Positions 25,263-33,190 of a stretch of DNA of 64,000 nt are shown one piece after another. The stretch is from Ramlibacter algicola (lineage in GTDB: Bacteria; Pseudomonadota; Gammaproteobacteria; Burkholderiales; Burkholderiaceae_C), in the NCBI RefSeq assembly GCF_016641735.1, contig NZ_JAEDAO010000001.1:1550001-1614000 (forward strand), given 5' to 3'. Every line of letters begins with the position of its first letter. Within the stretch, counting starts at the first letter, position 1. The position numbers were made by a program, and so were the translations under genes. The notes beneath the pieces were generated by a model, which worked only from the letters and a program-made list of their open reading frames with translations, made no database searches and was not told the DNA's origin.

Positions 25263-25738
25263 GGAAGGTCTCCTGAAGAGCTGTTGCACGGCCATCTTGG
25301 AGGCCCGCGAGCGCTGTTGTCGACGGGGCCAACCCGCATTCAATGCACGCCCGAACGCTGGTTTGCAGCCTACGGCAGAGCCACTTCGCGCCTACGGCAG
25401 AGCCACCTCGGGCCTACGGCAGAGCCAGGAATGGCTCAGTCTGTCGCAAGTCGTGTCAGGGGCCGTCCTACATACCTAGTGACGAGCTTCGGCCCGACTG
25501 TGGGCCTCAGCCATCGCCACGGCGGAGCCGTGTGACCTGTTTGGCGTTATCGCATCACCGTCGCGTATCGCCAGGCCAACGCGACGGTTGACCGGCTCAG
25601 TTACTCCTTGTAGGCAATGTCCTTCGGCATGTGGGAGTGGTCCTACTACAGTCGCGGCTCTTCGCTGACGCAGCCCTTCACGGCCTGCCTCGGCTGTACC
25701 CAGAGGCTCCCCGCGAGCCCCACCAAGGAGAACCAACA
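25263..25738. other. Gene-poor stretch upstream of the GH8 gene
   Basis: Nearly 480 bases with no convincing gene on either strand. The left part should hold the promoter of the Bug binding protein; the right part the promoter of the GH8 gene, whose AAGGAG ribosome site is at 25725-25730. Three 22-base tandem repeats lie at 25368-25433. Base composition and codon pattern are lower in GC than neighbouring genes, suggesting decayed or imported sequence. Confidence 0.6.
25368..25433. repeat. Three tandem 22-base repeats
   Basis: Copies begin at 25368, 25390 and 25412. The shared core is GCCTACGGCAGAGCCA, followed by a variable hexamer. They are not palindromic like the other repeats. Function unknown. 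Confidence 0.75.
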
Positions 25739-27100
25739 ATGCGACGACGACTCTTCATTTCTTCCGGCTCTGCAGTTGGGGTCAGTGCTGTGCTGGCAGC
25801 TTGCGGCGGTGGGGGCGGCGGTGGCTCCCAGGCGGCAGCCGGCGAGAGCAGTGTCTCCAGCGCCGTCGTCCCGACGCCGGCTTCCGCGGGTGCGGCGATC
25901 CCCCCGGCCGCCGTCTCCGGCCCGAACCGCTACCCGTTCGGCGCCCGCCTGGAGGCGTACCGCGCCGGCGTGATGCCGAACAACGTCTCCAACGCCAGCA
26001 TGGACGAGACGATCAAGCGCAGCTACGACGCCTGGAAGGCGATCGCGGTGGTCGACGTGCCGACCGTCAGCGGCGGCAAGGCCATCCGCTTCGGCAACAG
26101 CCCGGACGCCCTGGCCGTGTCCGAAGGCATGGGCTACGGCATGCTGATCACCGTGCTGATGGCGGGCCACGACCCGCAGGCACGCGCCATCTTCGACGGC
26201 CTGCTGACCACGGTGCGTGCGCGCCCCGCGTACAGCATCCCGCACCCGGTCGCGTCCAAGTACCTGATGGACTGGAAGCTCACGATCGACGGCTCGTCAT
26301 CGTCGTCGGCCGGCGGTGGCTACAACGCCATGGACGGCGACCTCGACATCGCGATGGCGCTGCTGATGGCCGACCGCCAGTGGGGCTCGGACACGGGCAG
26401 CTGGAACTACAAGCAGGAAGGCATCAACACGATCGAGGGCATGAAGGCGTACAACTTCATGGCCGACGGCACCTCCAAGGGCCTCGCGACGCCCGACGTG
26501 AGCCGCACCTCCGACTACATGATCGGCCACTTCCGCGCCTTCGCGAAGGCGACCGGCGACTCCTGGTGGAGCACCACGGTGATCGACCGCTGCTACTCGC
26601 TGATCGACCGCATGCAGACGGTGTTCTCGCCGGGCGTGGGCATGATGCCGGACTTCATCGTCGCGACCGACACGGCCGCGCCGATCCCGTCGCCGGGCTT
26701 CCGCGGTGACTTCGTCGACACCGAGATGCACTACTTCGCCAACGCGCAGCGCAACCCGTGGCGCTGGGGCACCGACTACGTGCTGTCGGGCGACGCGCGC
26801 TGGAAGAACGTGCTGGACAAGATGATGGTGTTCTTCGAGCGCGACACCGGCGGTGACCCGGCCAAGACGGCGACCGGCTACACGCTGGCGGGCAACGCGG
26901 TCTCGCGCCCGTACCCGGTTTGGACGCCCAAGGGCGTGGTCGGCCCGCAGCTGTGCGGTGCCATGATCGGCGGCGAGCACCAGTCGTACCTGAACGCGCT
27001 GTGGACGTACAACGCCGAGAACTTCAGCACCACCTACTACGACGCCGAGCTGCAGCTGCTGCCGATGATCGTGGCGTCGGGCAACTGGTGGAACCCGTAA
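25739..27100 (+). CDS. Glycoside hydrolase family 8 lipoprotein (endoglucanase-like)
   Basis: 453 residues. The leader RRRLFISSGSAVGVSAVLAAC combines a twin-arginine-like start with a lipobox (LAAC) and is followed by a Gly-rich linker, so the enzyme is probably tethered to a membrane outside the cytoplasm. GH8 motifs: the acid Glu in SEGMGYGMLI and the Asp-rich NAMDGDLDIAMALLMADRQWG. GH8 members cut beta-1,4 glucans, xylans or chitosan; BcsZ belongs here, but no cellulose-synthase genes are nearby. An AAGGAG ribosome site precedes the ATG. It ends facing the Asp-box lipoprotein gene across a strong hairpin. Confidence 0.9.
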   Translation: MRRRLFISSGSAVGVSAVLAACGGGGGGGSQAAAGESSVSSAVVPTPASAGAAIPPAAVSGPNRYPFGARLEAYRAGVMPNNVSNASMDETIKRSYDAWKAIAVVDVPTVSGGKAIRFGNSPDALAVSEGMGYGMLITVLMAGHDPQARAIFDGLLTTVRARPAYSIPHPVASKYLMDWKLTIDGSSSSSAGGGYNAMDGDLDIAMALLMADRQWGSDTGSWNYKQEGINTIEGMKAYNFMADGTSKGLATPDVSRTSDYMIGHFRAFAKATGDSWWSTTVIDRCYSLIDRMQTVFSPGVGMMPDFIVATDTAAPIPSPGFRGDFVDTEMHYFANAQRNPWRWGTDYVLSGDARWKNVLDKMMVFFERDTGGDPAKTATGYTLAGNAVSRPYPVWTPKGVVGPQLCGAMIGGEHQSYLNALWTYNAENFSTTYYDAELQLLPMIVASGNWWNP

Positions 27101-27125
27101 GCCGCGGCTGAATCACGCAACAAAG

Positions 27126-27154
27126 ACATCGGGGCGCCTTGGGCGCCCCGATGT
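27126..27154. terminator. Bidirectional hairpin terminator
   Basis: ACATCGGGGCGCC-TTG-GGCGCCCCGATGT is a perfect 13-base stem with a 3-base loop, placed between the convergent GH8 and Asp-box genes. GCTTT follows on the plus strand and CTTTG on the minus strand. Confidence 0.8.
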
Positions 27155-27192
27155 GCTTTCCGGACAGCCCCGTGGCCGGGGCGGGTCGCGCC

Positions 27193-28548
27193 TTACGGCA
27201 TGCCCAGGGAGCCGGAGAACCGGTACACGTTGCCGGTGACGCCCAGGAAGGTGCCGGTCGCGGCGATCGCTCGGGTGGCGGACGGATTGATCGCGACCGA
27301 GCGCCAGTTCGTCTCCCCGCCCGGCGGGTTCGACACTTGCGAGAAGGTCGCGCCGCCGTCCGTGGACATCAGGATCCGGCCGCCGTTGGAATCTGACGCC
27401 GAGGCGAGGATCACGTTGCCGGTGGTCGACATGCTCAGGCTGGTGAAGTCCAGGCCCTCGCCGTAAGCCAGCGTCCAGTTCGCGCCGCCATCGTGCGAGA
27501 TGTAGATCCCGGTCGACGGGCCCGCGTACTGGTTGTTGCCAGCCGCCACGACCGTGTTGCCATCGGCCGAGGCTGCCATCCGGTACCAGCCGCTGTTGAC
27601 CGCCGCACCGTTGACAGTGACCGCGAGCGGAGCGAAGGTCGCGCCGCCGTTGGTGGACTTGTACATCCTGCCGTCGCCTGCGCCGGCGTACAGGGTCGTG
27701 CCGTCGGTCGATCCCGCCAAGGCGCGGAACTTGCCGGTGAGCTGCGCGCCCCCGCTGGTGGCCGCCGTGAACGAGGTGCCGCCGTTGTTCGAGCAGTAGA
27801 CCGCGCCGTCCATGATGGCCGCGCAGATCCGCGTGCCCGTGCTGGACATGAACACGGACTCGTAGGCTTGGCCCGCGAAGCCAGCGCCGGGCACTTCGGT
27901 CCAGCTGGTGCCGCCGTTGCTGGAGATGAACATGCTGCCGAGGAACTGCACGGCCGCCAGGCGCGTGCCGTCCGCCGACGCCTTCATGTCGATCCAGCCG
28001 ACGGCGCCATTGCCCTGGCCGATCGGCTGCGCAGTCCAGGTGCTGCCGCCGTTCGTGGAAAGCCGCAGGGAGCCGCCGGCGCCGTCGATCGAGCCGGCGA
28101 GCATGACGCTGCCGGTGTCGTTGATGGCGACGCGGTGCCACATTTCCGGCGCGAGCGTCGTGGTGCTCCAGCCGGCGGGCATCGGGGCCGGGGCGGACGT
28201 GGGCGCAGGCGTCGGCGCAGCGGTCGGTGCAGCGGTCGGCGCAGCGGTCGGTGCAGCCGTCGGAGCTGCGGTCGGCGCGGCCGTGGGGGCAGCGGTCGGT
28301 GCGGCCGTCGGCGCGCCCGTGGGGGCGGCGGTCGGGGCGCTCGTCGGAGCCGACGTCGGCGCGCCCGTCGGCGCAGCCGTCGGCGCCGTCGTCGGCGCGG
28401 CGGTCGGGCCGGATGCCGCGGGCGGCTGGACATTGGGCGTCGCGGCCACGACACCATCGTCGCCACCACCTCCGCCGCAGGCCGCAAGCCACAGCGCAGC
28501 GAGCGCAACCGTGACGCGGGGCGAAATCTTCTTCACTTGCTGGTTCAC
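27193..28548 (-). CDS. Asp-box (BNR) beta-propeller lipoprotein with Ala-Pro-Thr linker
   Basis: 451 residues. The leader RVTVALAALWLAAC marks a lipoprotein. A linker of about 60 residues consists of APTA/APTS repeats. The remainder carries at least six Asp-box motifs (STNGGSTWT, SSNGGTSWT, SNNGGTSFT, STNGGATFA, SHDGGANWT, STDGGATFS), indicating a sialidase-like propeller that may bind carbohydrate. Catalytic sialidase residues are not recognisable, so a structural or binding role is more likely. GTG at 28548 with GGAGG 6 bases upstream sets the start. It converges on the GH8 gene, suggesting a common polysaccharide theme. Confidence 0.8.
   Translation of the reverse strand: MNQQVKKISPRVTVALAALWLAACGGGGGDDGVVAATPNVQPPAASGPTAAPTTAPTAAPTGAPTSAPTSAPTAAPTGAPTAAPTAAPTAAPTAAPTAAPTAAPTAAPTAAPTPAPTSAPAPMPAGWSTTTLAPEMWHRVAINDTGSVMLAGSIDGAGGSLRLSTNGGSTWTAQPIGQGNGAVGWIDMKASADGTRLAAVQFLGSMFISSNGGTSWTEVPGAGFAGQAYESVFMSSTGTRICAAIMDGAVYCSNNGGTSFTAATSGGAQLTGKFRALAGSTDGTTLYAGAGDGRMYKSTNGGATFAPLAVTVNGAAVNSGWYRMAASADGNTVVAAGNNQYAGPSTGIYISHDGGANWTLAYGEGLDFTSLSMSTTGNVILASASDSNGGRILMSTDGGATFSQVSNPPGGETNWRSVAINPSATRAIAATGTFLGVTGNVYRFSGSLGMP
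28201..28420. repeat. Low-complexity minisatellite coding the APTA linker
   Basis: A 12-base period (GCGGTCGGTGCA type on the plus strand) is repeated about 18 times with drift, encoding Ala-Pro-Thr-Ala/Ser units on the minus strand. Copy number is likely to vary between strains. Confidence 0.85.
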
Positions 28549-28794
28549 CACTGACCTCCCTTCGCGCAAACCTCGTGCGCGGTGCCGCAGATGGTCACGG
28601 CGCGACCGCACGGCTGACGTAGGACGGCTTTGCCGTCCGCTGGCACCAATGGGCCATGTGGCTCAGGGATGGAGGAGGGTCGCGCGTGCGTGGACTGCTT
28701 GCGCGCGCCGATGCACGCGCCGGAATCGGCGCGCGCACAACACAACCGTGCGCACCTGATTGCATACTGTCGTGTTACGGCGTAGAAGGTTTCC

Positions 28795-29295
28795 ATGTCG
28801 CTTCGCAACCTGTTCCAGCGTGAAGGCTCCGACAGCCCCTCGACCTACCTCGAGACGGGCATGCACACCGTCGAGGACCTGCGCCATGAGTACCTGGAGC
28901 TGGTCGACGACTCGCTCGACCGTGGCGGCATTCCCGTCGGCTGCGTGGAAGTCGAGATCCGCCACCTGGGTGCCGACAAGAACGGCAAGCCGCTGTTCTC
29001 GGCGATGCTGCGCATGACCGCGTGGGAACGCCGCTCGGGCACGCGCCTGCTGCTCGGTCTGCCCCTGCTCGAGCGTGGCGTGCGCAAGCTGCTGGCGGGC
29101 AGCTGGCTGCCGGACGTCTCGTCCTTCGCCGGGCTGTGGCTGCACCCCGCCACGCCGGTGCTCTCGCGCGACGTCGCGCGCGAAGTCAGCGTGCTGCTCG
29201 CGCAGATCGAGCAGCAGTTCGAAGGCGCCAAGCCCGCCGAGTCGATGTGGAGCATGCCGCCGGAGCTCCAGTCCGACCCGCCGACCGGCAGCTGA
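28795..29295 (+). CDS. Conserved hypothetical protein
   Basis: 166 residues, cytoplasmic, no signal peptide. Features are MSLRNLFQREGSDSP, a central EVEIRHLGADKNGKPLFSAMLRMTAWERRSG, and an LLLGLPLLERGVRKLLAGSWLPDVSSFAGLWLHPATPVL stretch. No domain recognised. A 246-base divergent gap (28549-28794) separates it from the Asp-box gene and holds both promoters. Confidence 0.7.
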   Translation: MSLRNLFQREGSDSPSTYLETGMHTVEDLRHEYLELVDDSLDRGGIPVGCVEVEIRHLGADKNGKPLFSAMLRMTAWERRSGTRLLLGLPLLERGVRKLLAGSWLPDVSSFAGLWLHPATPVLSRDVAREVSVLLAQIEQQFEGAKPAESMWSMPPELQSDPPTGS

Positions 29296-29381
29296 TCACG
29301 GCGCCAGCCGCCGCAGCACACGGCCGACCGCGGCGCGAAACCGCAGGGACCAGAGCGCCGTCACGCCGCGGGCAAGCCGCG

Positions 29382-29546
29382 TCAGGCAAACGGCAGCATC
29401 GCGGCGAGGGCCAGCTTGCCGGCGCCCACGACCGCCATCAGCGCGGTGTCGCGGCCGGCATCGCCGGTTCGCCGTCCTTGCCATGCGGACAGCACGCAAA
29501 CGCCGCCGAGCATCGCCAGCAGCAGGGCCACATCCATCTGGGTCAT
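29382..29546 (-). CDS. Small membrane protein
   Basis: 54 residues: MTQMDVALLLAMLGGVCVL, a short charged turn (WQGRRTGDAGRD), then TALMAVVGAGKLALAAMLPFA, giving two hydrophobic segments. The ATG overlaps the stop of the upstream gene (ATGA), so it is translationally coupled. Unknown function. Confidence 0.55.
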   Translation of the reverse strand: MTQMDVALLLAMLGGVCVLSAWQGRRTGDAGRDTALMAVVGAGKLALAAMLPFA

Positions 29547-30139
29547 GCGTCGCACTCCTGCGCACGCGCGGCCTGCGCGGGCTGCTGGTAGCGCACCAGC
29601 CACGACAGCACGTGCGCGTCGCCGCCGGTCGCTTCCGCGATGCGTTCTTCCACGTCCAGGGTCCGGGACAGCTCGATCTCGGCCCGCACCAGCACGCGGT
29701 CGCGCCGTTGTTCGATTTCCAGCGTGCAGGCACCGCACTCGGCCAGCACCTGCTGGAGCGGCGCACGGTGCGAGCGCATCGCGTCGATGCGCATGAAGAG
29801 GATCGGGACCATCGACGTGCCGGCCTCCGGATCCACGTAGGTGTGGACGCTCGGGATGCCGAACGAAACGCAGGTGCCGTAGGCCCGCTCGAGGACCCGT
29901 CGCGCTTCGGCCAGGGCCGTGCCGCTGCCGGCGAGGATCTGTCCGCCCGCACCGTGGCGGACGATGCGGAAGGAGCCGGGCCTCGACAGCAGGTCGAGCA
30001 GCGGCTGGCTCGCGAAGGCGGGCACCGCGTCGCCGTTGGCCGTCACCAGCTGGCGCAGGGGCAGCAGGTCGAACGGGTCGCGCATCGGCGCGGCGTCCAG
30101 CAGGGCAAGCGTGCGCTTGCCGGGCGTCTGAACATGCAT
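29543..30139 (-). CDS. Hypothetical protein
   Basis: 198 residues, no signal peptide. It starts MHVQTPGKRTLALLDAAPMRDPFDLLPLRQL; GGAG 6 bases upstream favours this ATG over one 27 bases earlier. The C-terminal part (CTLEIEQRRDRVLVRAEIELSRTLDVEERIAEATGG) looks like a ferredoxin-like alpha/beta element. I recognise no family. It is followed by the coupled small membrane protein. Confidence 0.6.
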   Translation of the reverse strand: MHVQTPGKRTLALLDAAPMRDPFDLLPLRQLVTANGDAVPAFASQPLLDLLSRPGSFRIVRHGAGGQILAGSGTALAEARRVLERAYGTCVSFGIPSVHTYVDPEAGTSMVPILFMRIDAMRSHRAPLQQVLAECGACTLEIEQRRDRVLVRAEIELSRTLDVEERIAEATGGDAHVLSWLVRYQQPAQAARAQECDA

Positions 30140-30535
30140 GGGAATCTCCAGTCGCGCGAGCCGCACGAGGGGACTGCGGGGCTCGCTGGCGCGCCGGGCT
30201 TCAGCCCGGTGGTCGATGGATGGCGCTGGAAAGGAAGGAGACGACCGCCGGGCCTAGGAATCTGCGGGCGTTCGTTGCACGCCCGCCCATGCATGCGCGA
30301 CCGCACGCGCGACCACGCCGGCGGCGTGCTCGTTGCGGTGTAGGTGCTGGAAGGCGCGGCGTGCCATGCGCGTCAGTATAGGCAACGGGTCGGAGAACGG
30401 CGGCATTCTGGCAAGGGACGCGGGGGCATCACGCCCGCGCGACCCGCGCTTCCGCGTGCTTCCTATACTCCCGCCCCGCCATGCACCCACGCCCGTTCCG
30501 ATCGAGCGCCGGTGTCCCCGCCCGCGAGCCGCGTC
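30140..30535. other. Gene-poor stretch with divergent promoter-like elements
   Basis: No clear gene on the plus strand. On the minus strand TATACT at 30380-30375 lies just upstream of a 37-codon frame (30367-30254); on the plus strand TATACT at 30466-30471 lies 65 bases before the next gene. The rest shows no recognisable structure. Confidence 0.45.
30254..30367 (-). CDS. Possible 37-residue protein
   Basis: Reads MARRAFQHLHRNEHAAGVVARAVAHAWAGVQ then RTPADS. No ribosome site, but a TATACT element ends 7 bases before the ATG, which would suit a leaderless message. His- and Ala-rich helical composition. Weak. Confidence 0.25.
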   Translation of the reverse strand: MARRAFQHLHRNEHAAGVVARAVAHAWAGVQRTPADS

Positions 30536-31126
30536 ATGCGCATTGACGTGTCCCTCGCGCACCGCGACCTCGACGCCGAACTCGCCTCGTTGCACGCGCG
30601 AATGCAGCGCCGCGGTGAGGCGTTGCACGCCCTGCCGACGCTCGCGATGCACGTGCCGATGCCCGGTCTGGCCGTGCGGTACCGGGAAGTGGACGGCGAG
30701 TTCCACCTGTACGTCGAGGACCGTGCGCGCGGCGTGCTCGCCGGCTGCACGGTGTTCCAGCGCGTCGCCGAACTGGATCGTCACGCCGGCCGCCACGTGC
30801 GCAGCCCGCATTCGCGCTATGCGCACGCCTATCGCCGCCGCGGCCTGGCCAGCGCGCTGTATCGCTGGGCGCTGAATGCCGGGCTGTGCCTGCTCAGCGG
30901 CCCGCGGCAATCGGCTGGCGCGCACCAGCTCTGGCTGGCGTTGGCCCGTTCGTACGAACTTGCGCTCGTGCACACCGGCGACAGCCAACTGCGGCTGCTG
31001 GGTCCCGATCGCGAGGGCCGGGCCATGGGCGACCTCGGCACCCGCATGTTGCTGCTCGGCACCGGCTGGACGCCGGCGAGCGCGACGGGAAGCTCGGCCA
31101 TCGTGGCGCACGTAGGAGCCTGCTGA
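30536..31126 (+). CDS. GNAT-like acetyltransferase fold protein
   Basis: 196 residues. The segment YAHAYRRRGLASALYRWALNAGLCLLSGPRQSAGAHQLWLALAR matches the acetyl-CoA-binding strand-helix (R-x-x-G-L-A-S-A-L-Y) followed by the Q-S-x-x-A-x-x-L-W element seen in phage- and plasmid-associated GNATs. The N-terminal 60 residues are not assignable. Substrate unknown. A TATACT promoter-like element lies 65 bases upstream. Confidence 0.6.
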   Translation: MRIDVSLAHRDLDAELASLHARMQRRGEALHALPTLAMHVPMPGLAVRYREVDGEFHLYVEDRARGVLAGCTVFQRVAELDRHAGRHVRSPHSRYAHAYRRRGLASALYRWALNAGLCLLSGPRQSAGAHQLWLALARSYELALVHTGDSQLRLLGPDREGRAMGDLGTRMLLLGTGWTPASATGSSAIVAHVGAC

Positions 31127-31161
31127 CGGCAGCAGCCACCCTGCGGGCGTACTCTGGCCCC

Positions 31162-32430
31162 ATGGCCCGTGACGCGGCAACCGCTGCCGACCCCATCCTG
31201 GATGGGCTGGACGCCATGCTTCCCGCGCTGGAGGTCCTCTACAAGGACCTCCACTCGCATCCGGAGCTGTCGATGCAGGAGAGCAGGACCGCCGCGGTGG
31301 CCGCGGAGCAGTTGCGCGCCGCCGGCTTCGACGTCGCCACCGGCATCGGAGTCACCGGCGTCGTCGGGCTGCTGCGCAACGGCGACGGCCCCACGGTGAT
31401 GCTGCGTGCCGACATGGATGCCCTGCCGGTCGAAGAGTCCACCGGCCTGCCGTATGCGAGCAAGGTGACGGCGACCGACCGCACCGGCCACGACGTGCCC
31501 GTGTCGCACATGTGCGGCCACGACATGCATGTGACCTGGCTGGCCGGCGCGGCCAGGCTCCTGGCCGCCGCACGCCCCGCCTGGCGCGGGACGCTGCTCG
31601 CCGTCTTCCAGCCGGGCGAAGAGACGGCCGAGGGCGCGCGCGCCATGATCAACGACGGCCTGTTCGCGCGCTACCCGAAGCCGGACGTCGTGCTGGGCCA
31701 GCACGTGATGGTCGGCCCCGCCGGCACCGTCGCCGGCCGCGCGGGCGCAATCACGTCCGCGGCGGACAGCCTGCAGATCCGGCTGTTCGGGCGCGGCGCG
31801 CACGGCTCGATGCCGCAGGCCAGCGTCGACCCCGTGGTGATGGCCGCGGCCACGGTGATGCGGCTGCAGGGGATCGTCTCGCGCGAGGTTGCCGCGGCCG
31901 AGGCTGCCGTGGTGACCGTCGGCGCGCTGCAGGCGGGAACGAAGGAAAACGTGATCCCGGACGAGGCCGTCATCAAGCTCAATGTGCGGACCTTCGACGA
32001 AGGCGTGCGCGCGCGCGTGCTGGCCGCCATCGAGCGCATCGTGAACGCCGAGGCGCAGGCCTCGGGTGCGCCGCGCCAGCCGGAGATCACGGCGCTCGAC
32101 AGCTATCCGCTCAATGTCAACAACCGCGACGCGAGCAAGCGGCTGGTGGACGCCTTCCGCGCGCACTTCGGCGCCGACCGCGTGCGCGAGACGGGTGCCG
32201 CGCCGGCGAGCGAGGACTTCGGCTCCTTCGGCACGGACTGGCGCGTGCCCTCGGTGTTCTGGTTCGTCGGCGGCACCGACCCTGGCGTCTACGACGCGGC
32301 GAAGAAGGCCAACCGGCTGAACCAGCTGCCCGTGAACCACAGTCCCAAGTTCGCGCCCGTGCTGCATCCCACGTTGCGCATGGGCGTGGAGACGCTGGTC
32401 GTCGCCGCCAGGACGTGGATGCCCGCCTAG
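31162..32430 (+). CDS. M20 family amidohydrolase/metallopeptidase
   Basis: 422 residues. M20 metal ligands are visible: HSHPEL near the start, LRADMDALPV, the His pair in SHMCGHDMHVTW, catalytic Glu pair in FQPGEETAEGA, and the distal His in VNHSPKFAP. A lid domain (GRGAHGSMPQASVDPVV) is inserted. Members cleave N-acyl amino acids or amino-acid conjugates such as hippurate and IAA-amides in the cytoplasm. A second M20 gene lies 760 bases downstream on the other strand. Confidence 0.9.
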   Translation: MARDAATAADPILDGLDAMLPALEVLYKDLHSHPELSMQESRTAAVAAEQLRAAGFDVATGIGVTGVVGLLRNGDGPTVMLRADMDALPVEESTGLPYASKVTATDRTGHDVPVSHMCGHDMHVTWLAGAARLLAAARPAWRGTLLAVFQPGEETAEGARAMINDGLFARYPKPDVVLGQHVMVGPAGTVAGRAGAITSAADSLQIRLFGRGAHGSMPQASVDPVVMAAATVMRLQGIVSREVAAAEAAVVTVGALQAGTKENVIPDEAVIKLNVRTFDEGVRARVLAAIERIVNAEAQASGAPRQPEITALDSYPLNVNNRDASKRLVDAFRAHFGADRVRETGAAPASEDFGSFGTDWRVPSVFWFVGGTDPGVYDAAKKANRLNQLPVNHSPKFAPVLHPTLRMGVETLVVAARTWMPA

Positions 32431-32435
32431 ATGCC

Positions 32436-33074
32436 GTGCTGCACGTGGAGTGGCTTCCCTATGCGCTGGATCTCGCCGGGGCCTTCGTCTTCGCGCTGAG
32501 CGGCGCCATGGCCGGTGTCAGGCACCGGCTGGACCTGTTCGGCGTCCTGGTGCTGTCGTTCGCGGCGGCCAACACCGGTGGCATCACGCGGGACCTGTTG
32601 ATCGGGGCGGTGCCGCCGGGCGCCATCAGCGATTGGCGCTACCTCGGCGTGTCCGTGCTCGCCGGGCTCCTCACGTTCTGCTTTCCCTCGCGCCTCCGGC
32701 AGGAGTGGAACCCGGTGCTGCTGTTCGATGCCGCCGGGCTGGCGCTGTTCGCGGTCACCGGCGCCGGCAAGGCGTTGGCCCACGGATTGAATCCGGTGAT
32801 GGCGACCCTGCTGGGCATGTTGACCGGCATCGGGGGCGGCCTCGCGCGCGACGTCCTGCTCGCGCAGGTGCCCACCGTTTTGCGATCGGACCTGTACGCG
32901 GTCGCGGCGCTCGCCGGTGCGGCCGTCGTCGTGATCGCGAGCCAGCTGCAGCTGGCTCCGGGGCCTGCGGCACTGGCGGGTGCGGCCCTGTGCTTCGGGA
33001 TGCGCGTGCTGGCCATCCGGAACAAGTGGCAGCTTCCGGTCGCCGGGAGCGTGGCCGGCCCGCCCCAGGAGTAG
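32436..33074 (+). CDS. TRIC-type cation channel family protein (UPF0126)
   Basis: 212 residues with about seven hydrophobic helices. Two internally repeated motifs, FAAANTGGITRDLLIGAVPPG and LTGIGGGLARDVLLAQVPTVL, match the GG-x-x-R-D-x-L-L repeat of bacterial TRIC homologues (YadS/YicG), which form trimeric cation channels. GTG at 32436 is the likely start, 3 bases after the peptidase stop, so the two are probably one transcript. Confidence 0.88.
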   Translation: MLHVEWLPYALDLAGAFVFALSGAMAGVRHRLDLFGVLVLSFAAANTGGITRDLLIGAVPPGAISDWRYLGVSVLAGLLTFCFPSRLRQEWNPVLLFDAAGLALFAVTGAGKALAHGLNPVMATLLGMLTGIGGGLARDVLLAQVPTVLRSDLYAVAALAGAAVVVIASQLQLAPGPAALAGAALCFGMRVLAIRNKWQLPVAGSVAGPPQE

Positions 33075-33190
33075 CGGCCCGCCGCACAGGAACTCTCCGA
33101 TGGGCAGCAGCGAGGCCAGCCAGACCGCTGGACGCCGGCCTCGAACCATGCAGGCAGGGGCATGGGCGGCGCCGTCGCGGCACCGCCCGT

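Noticed and set aside
25320..25580. Integron attC-like site in the gene-poor stretch
   Set aside because: GTT- and AAC-containing cores can be found, but I could not pair proper R and L boxes or see an integrase gene; kept only as a possible decayed element.
28201..28420. APTA-coding repeats as a CRISPR or regulatory array
   Set aside because: Period of 12 bases in frame with a lipoprotein linker; it is protein-level low complexity.
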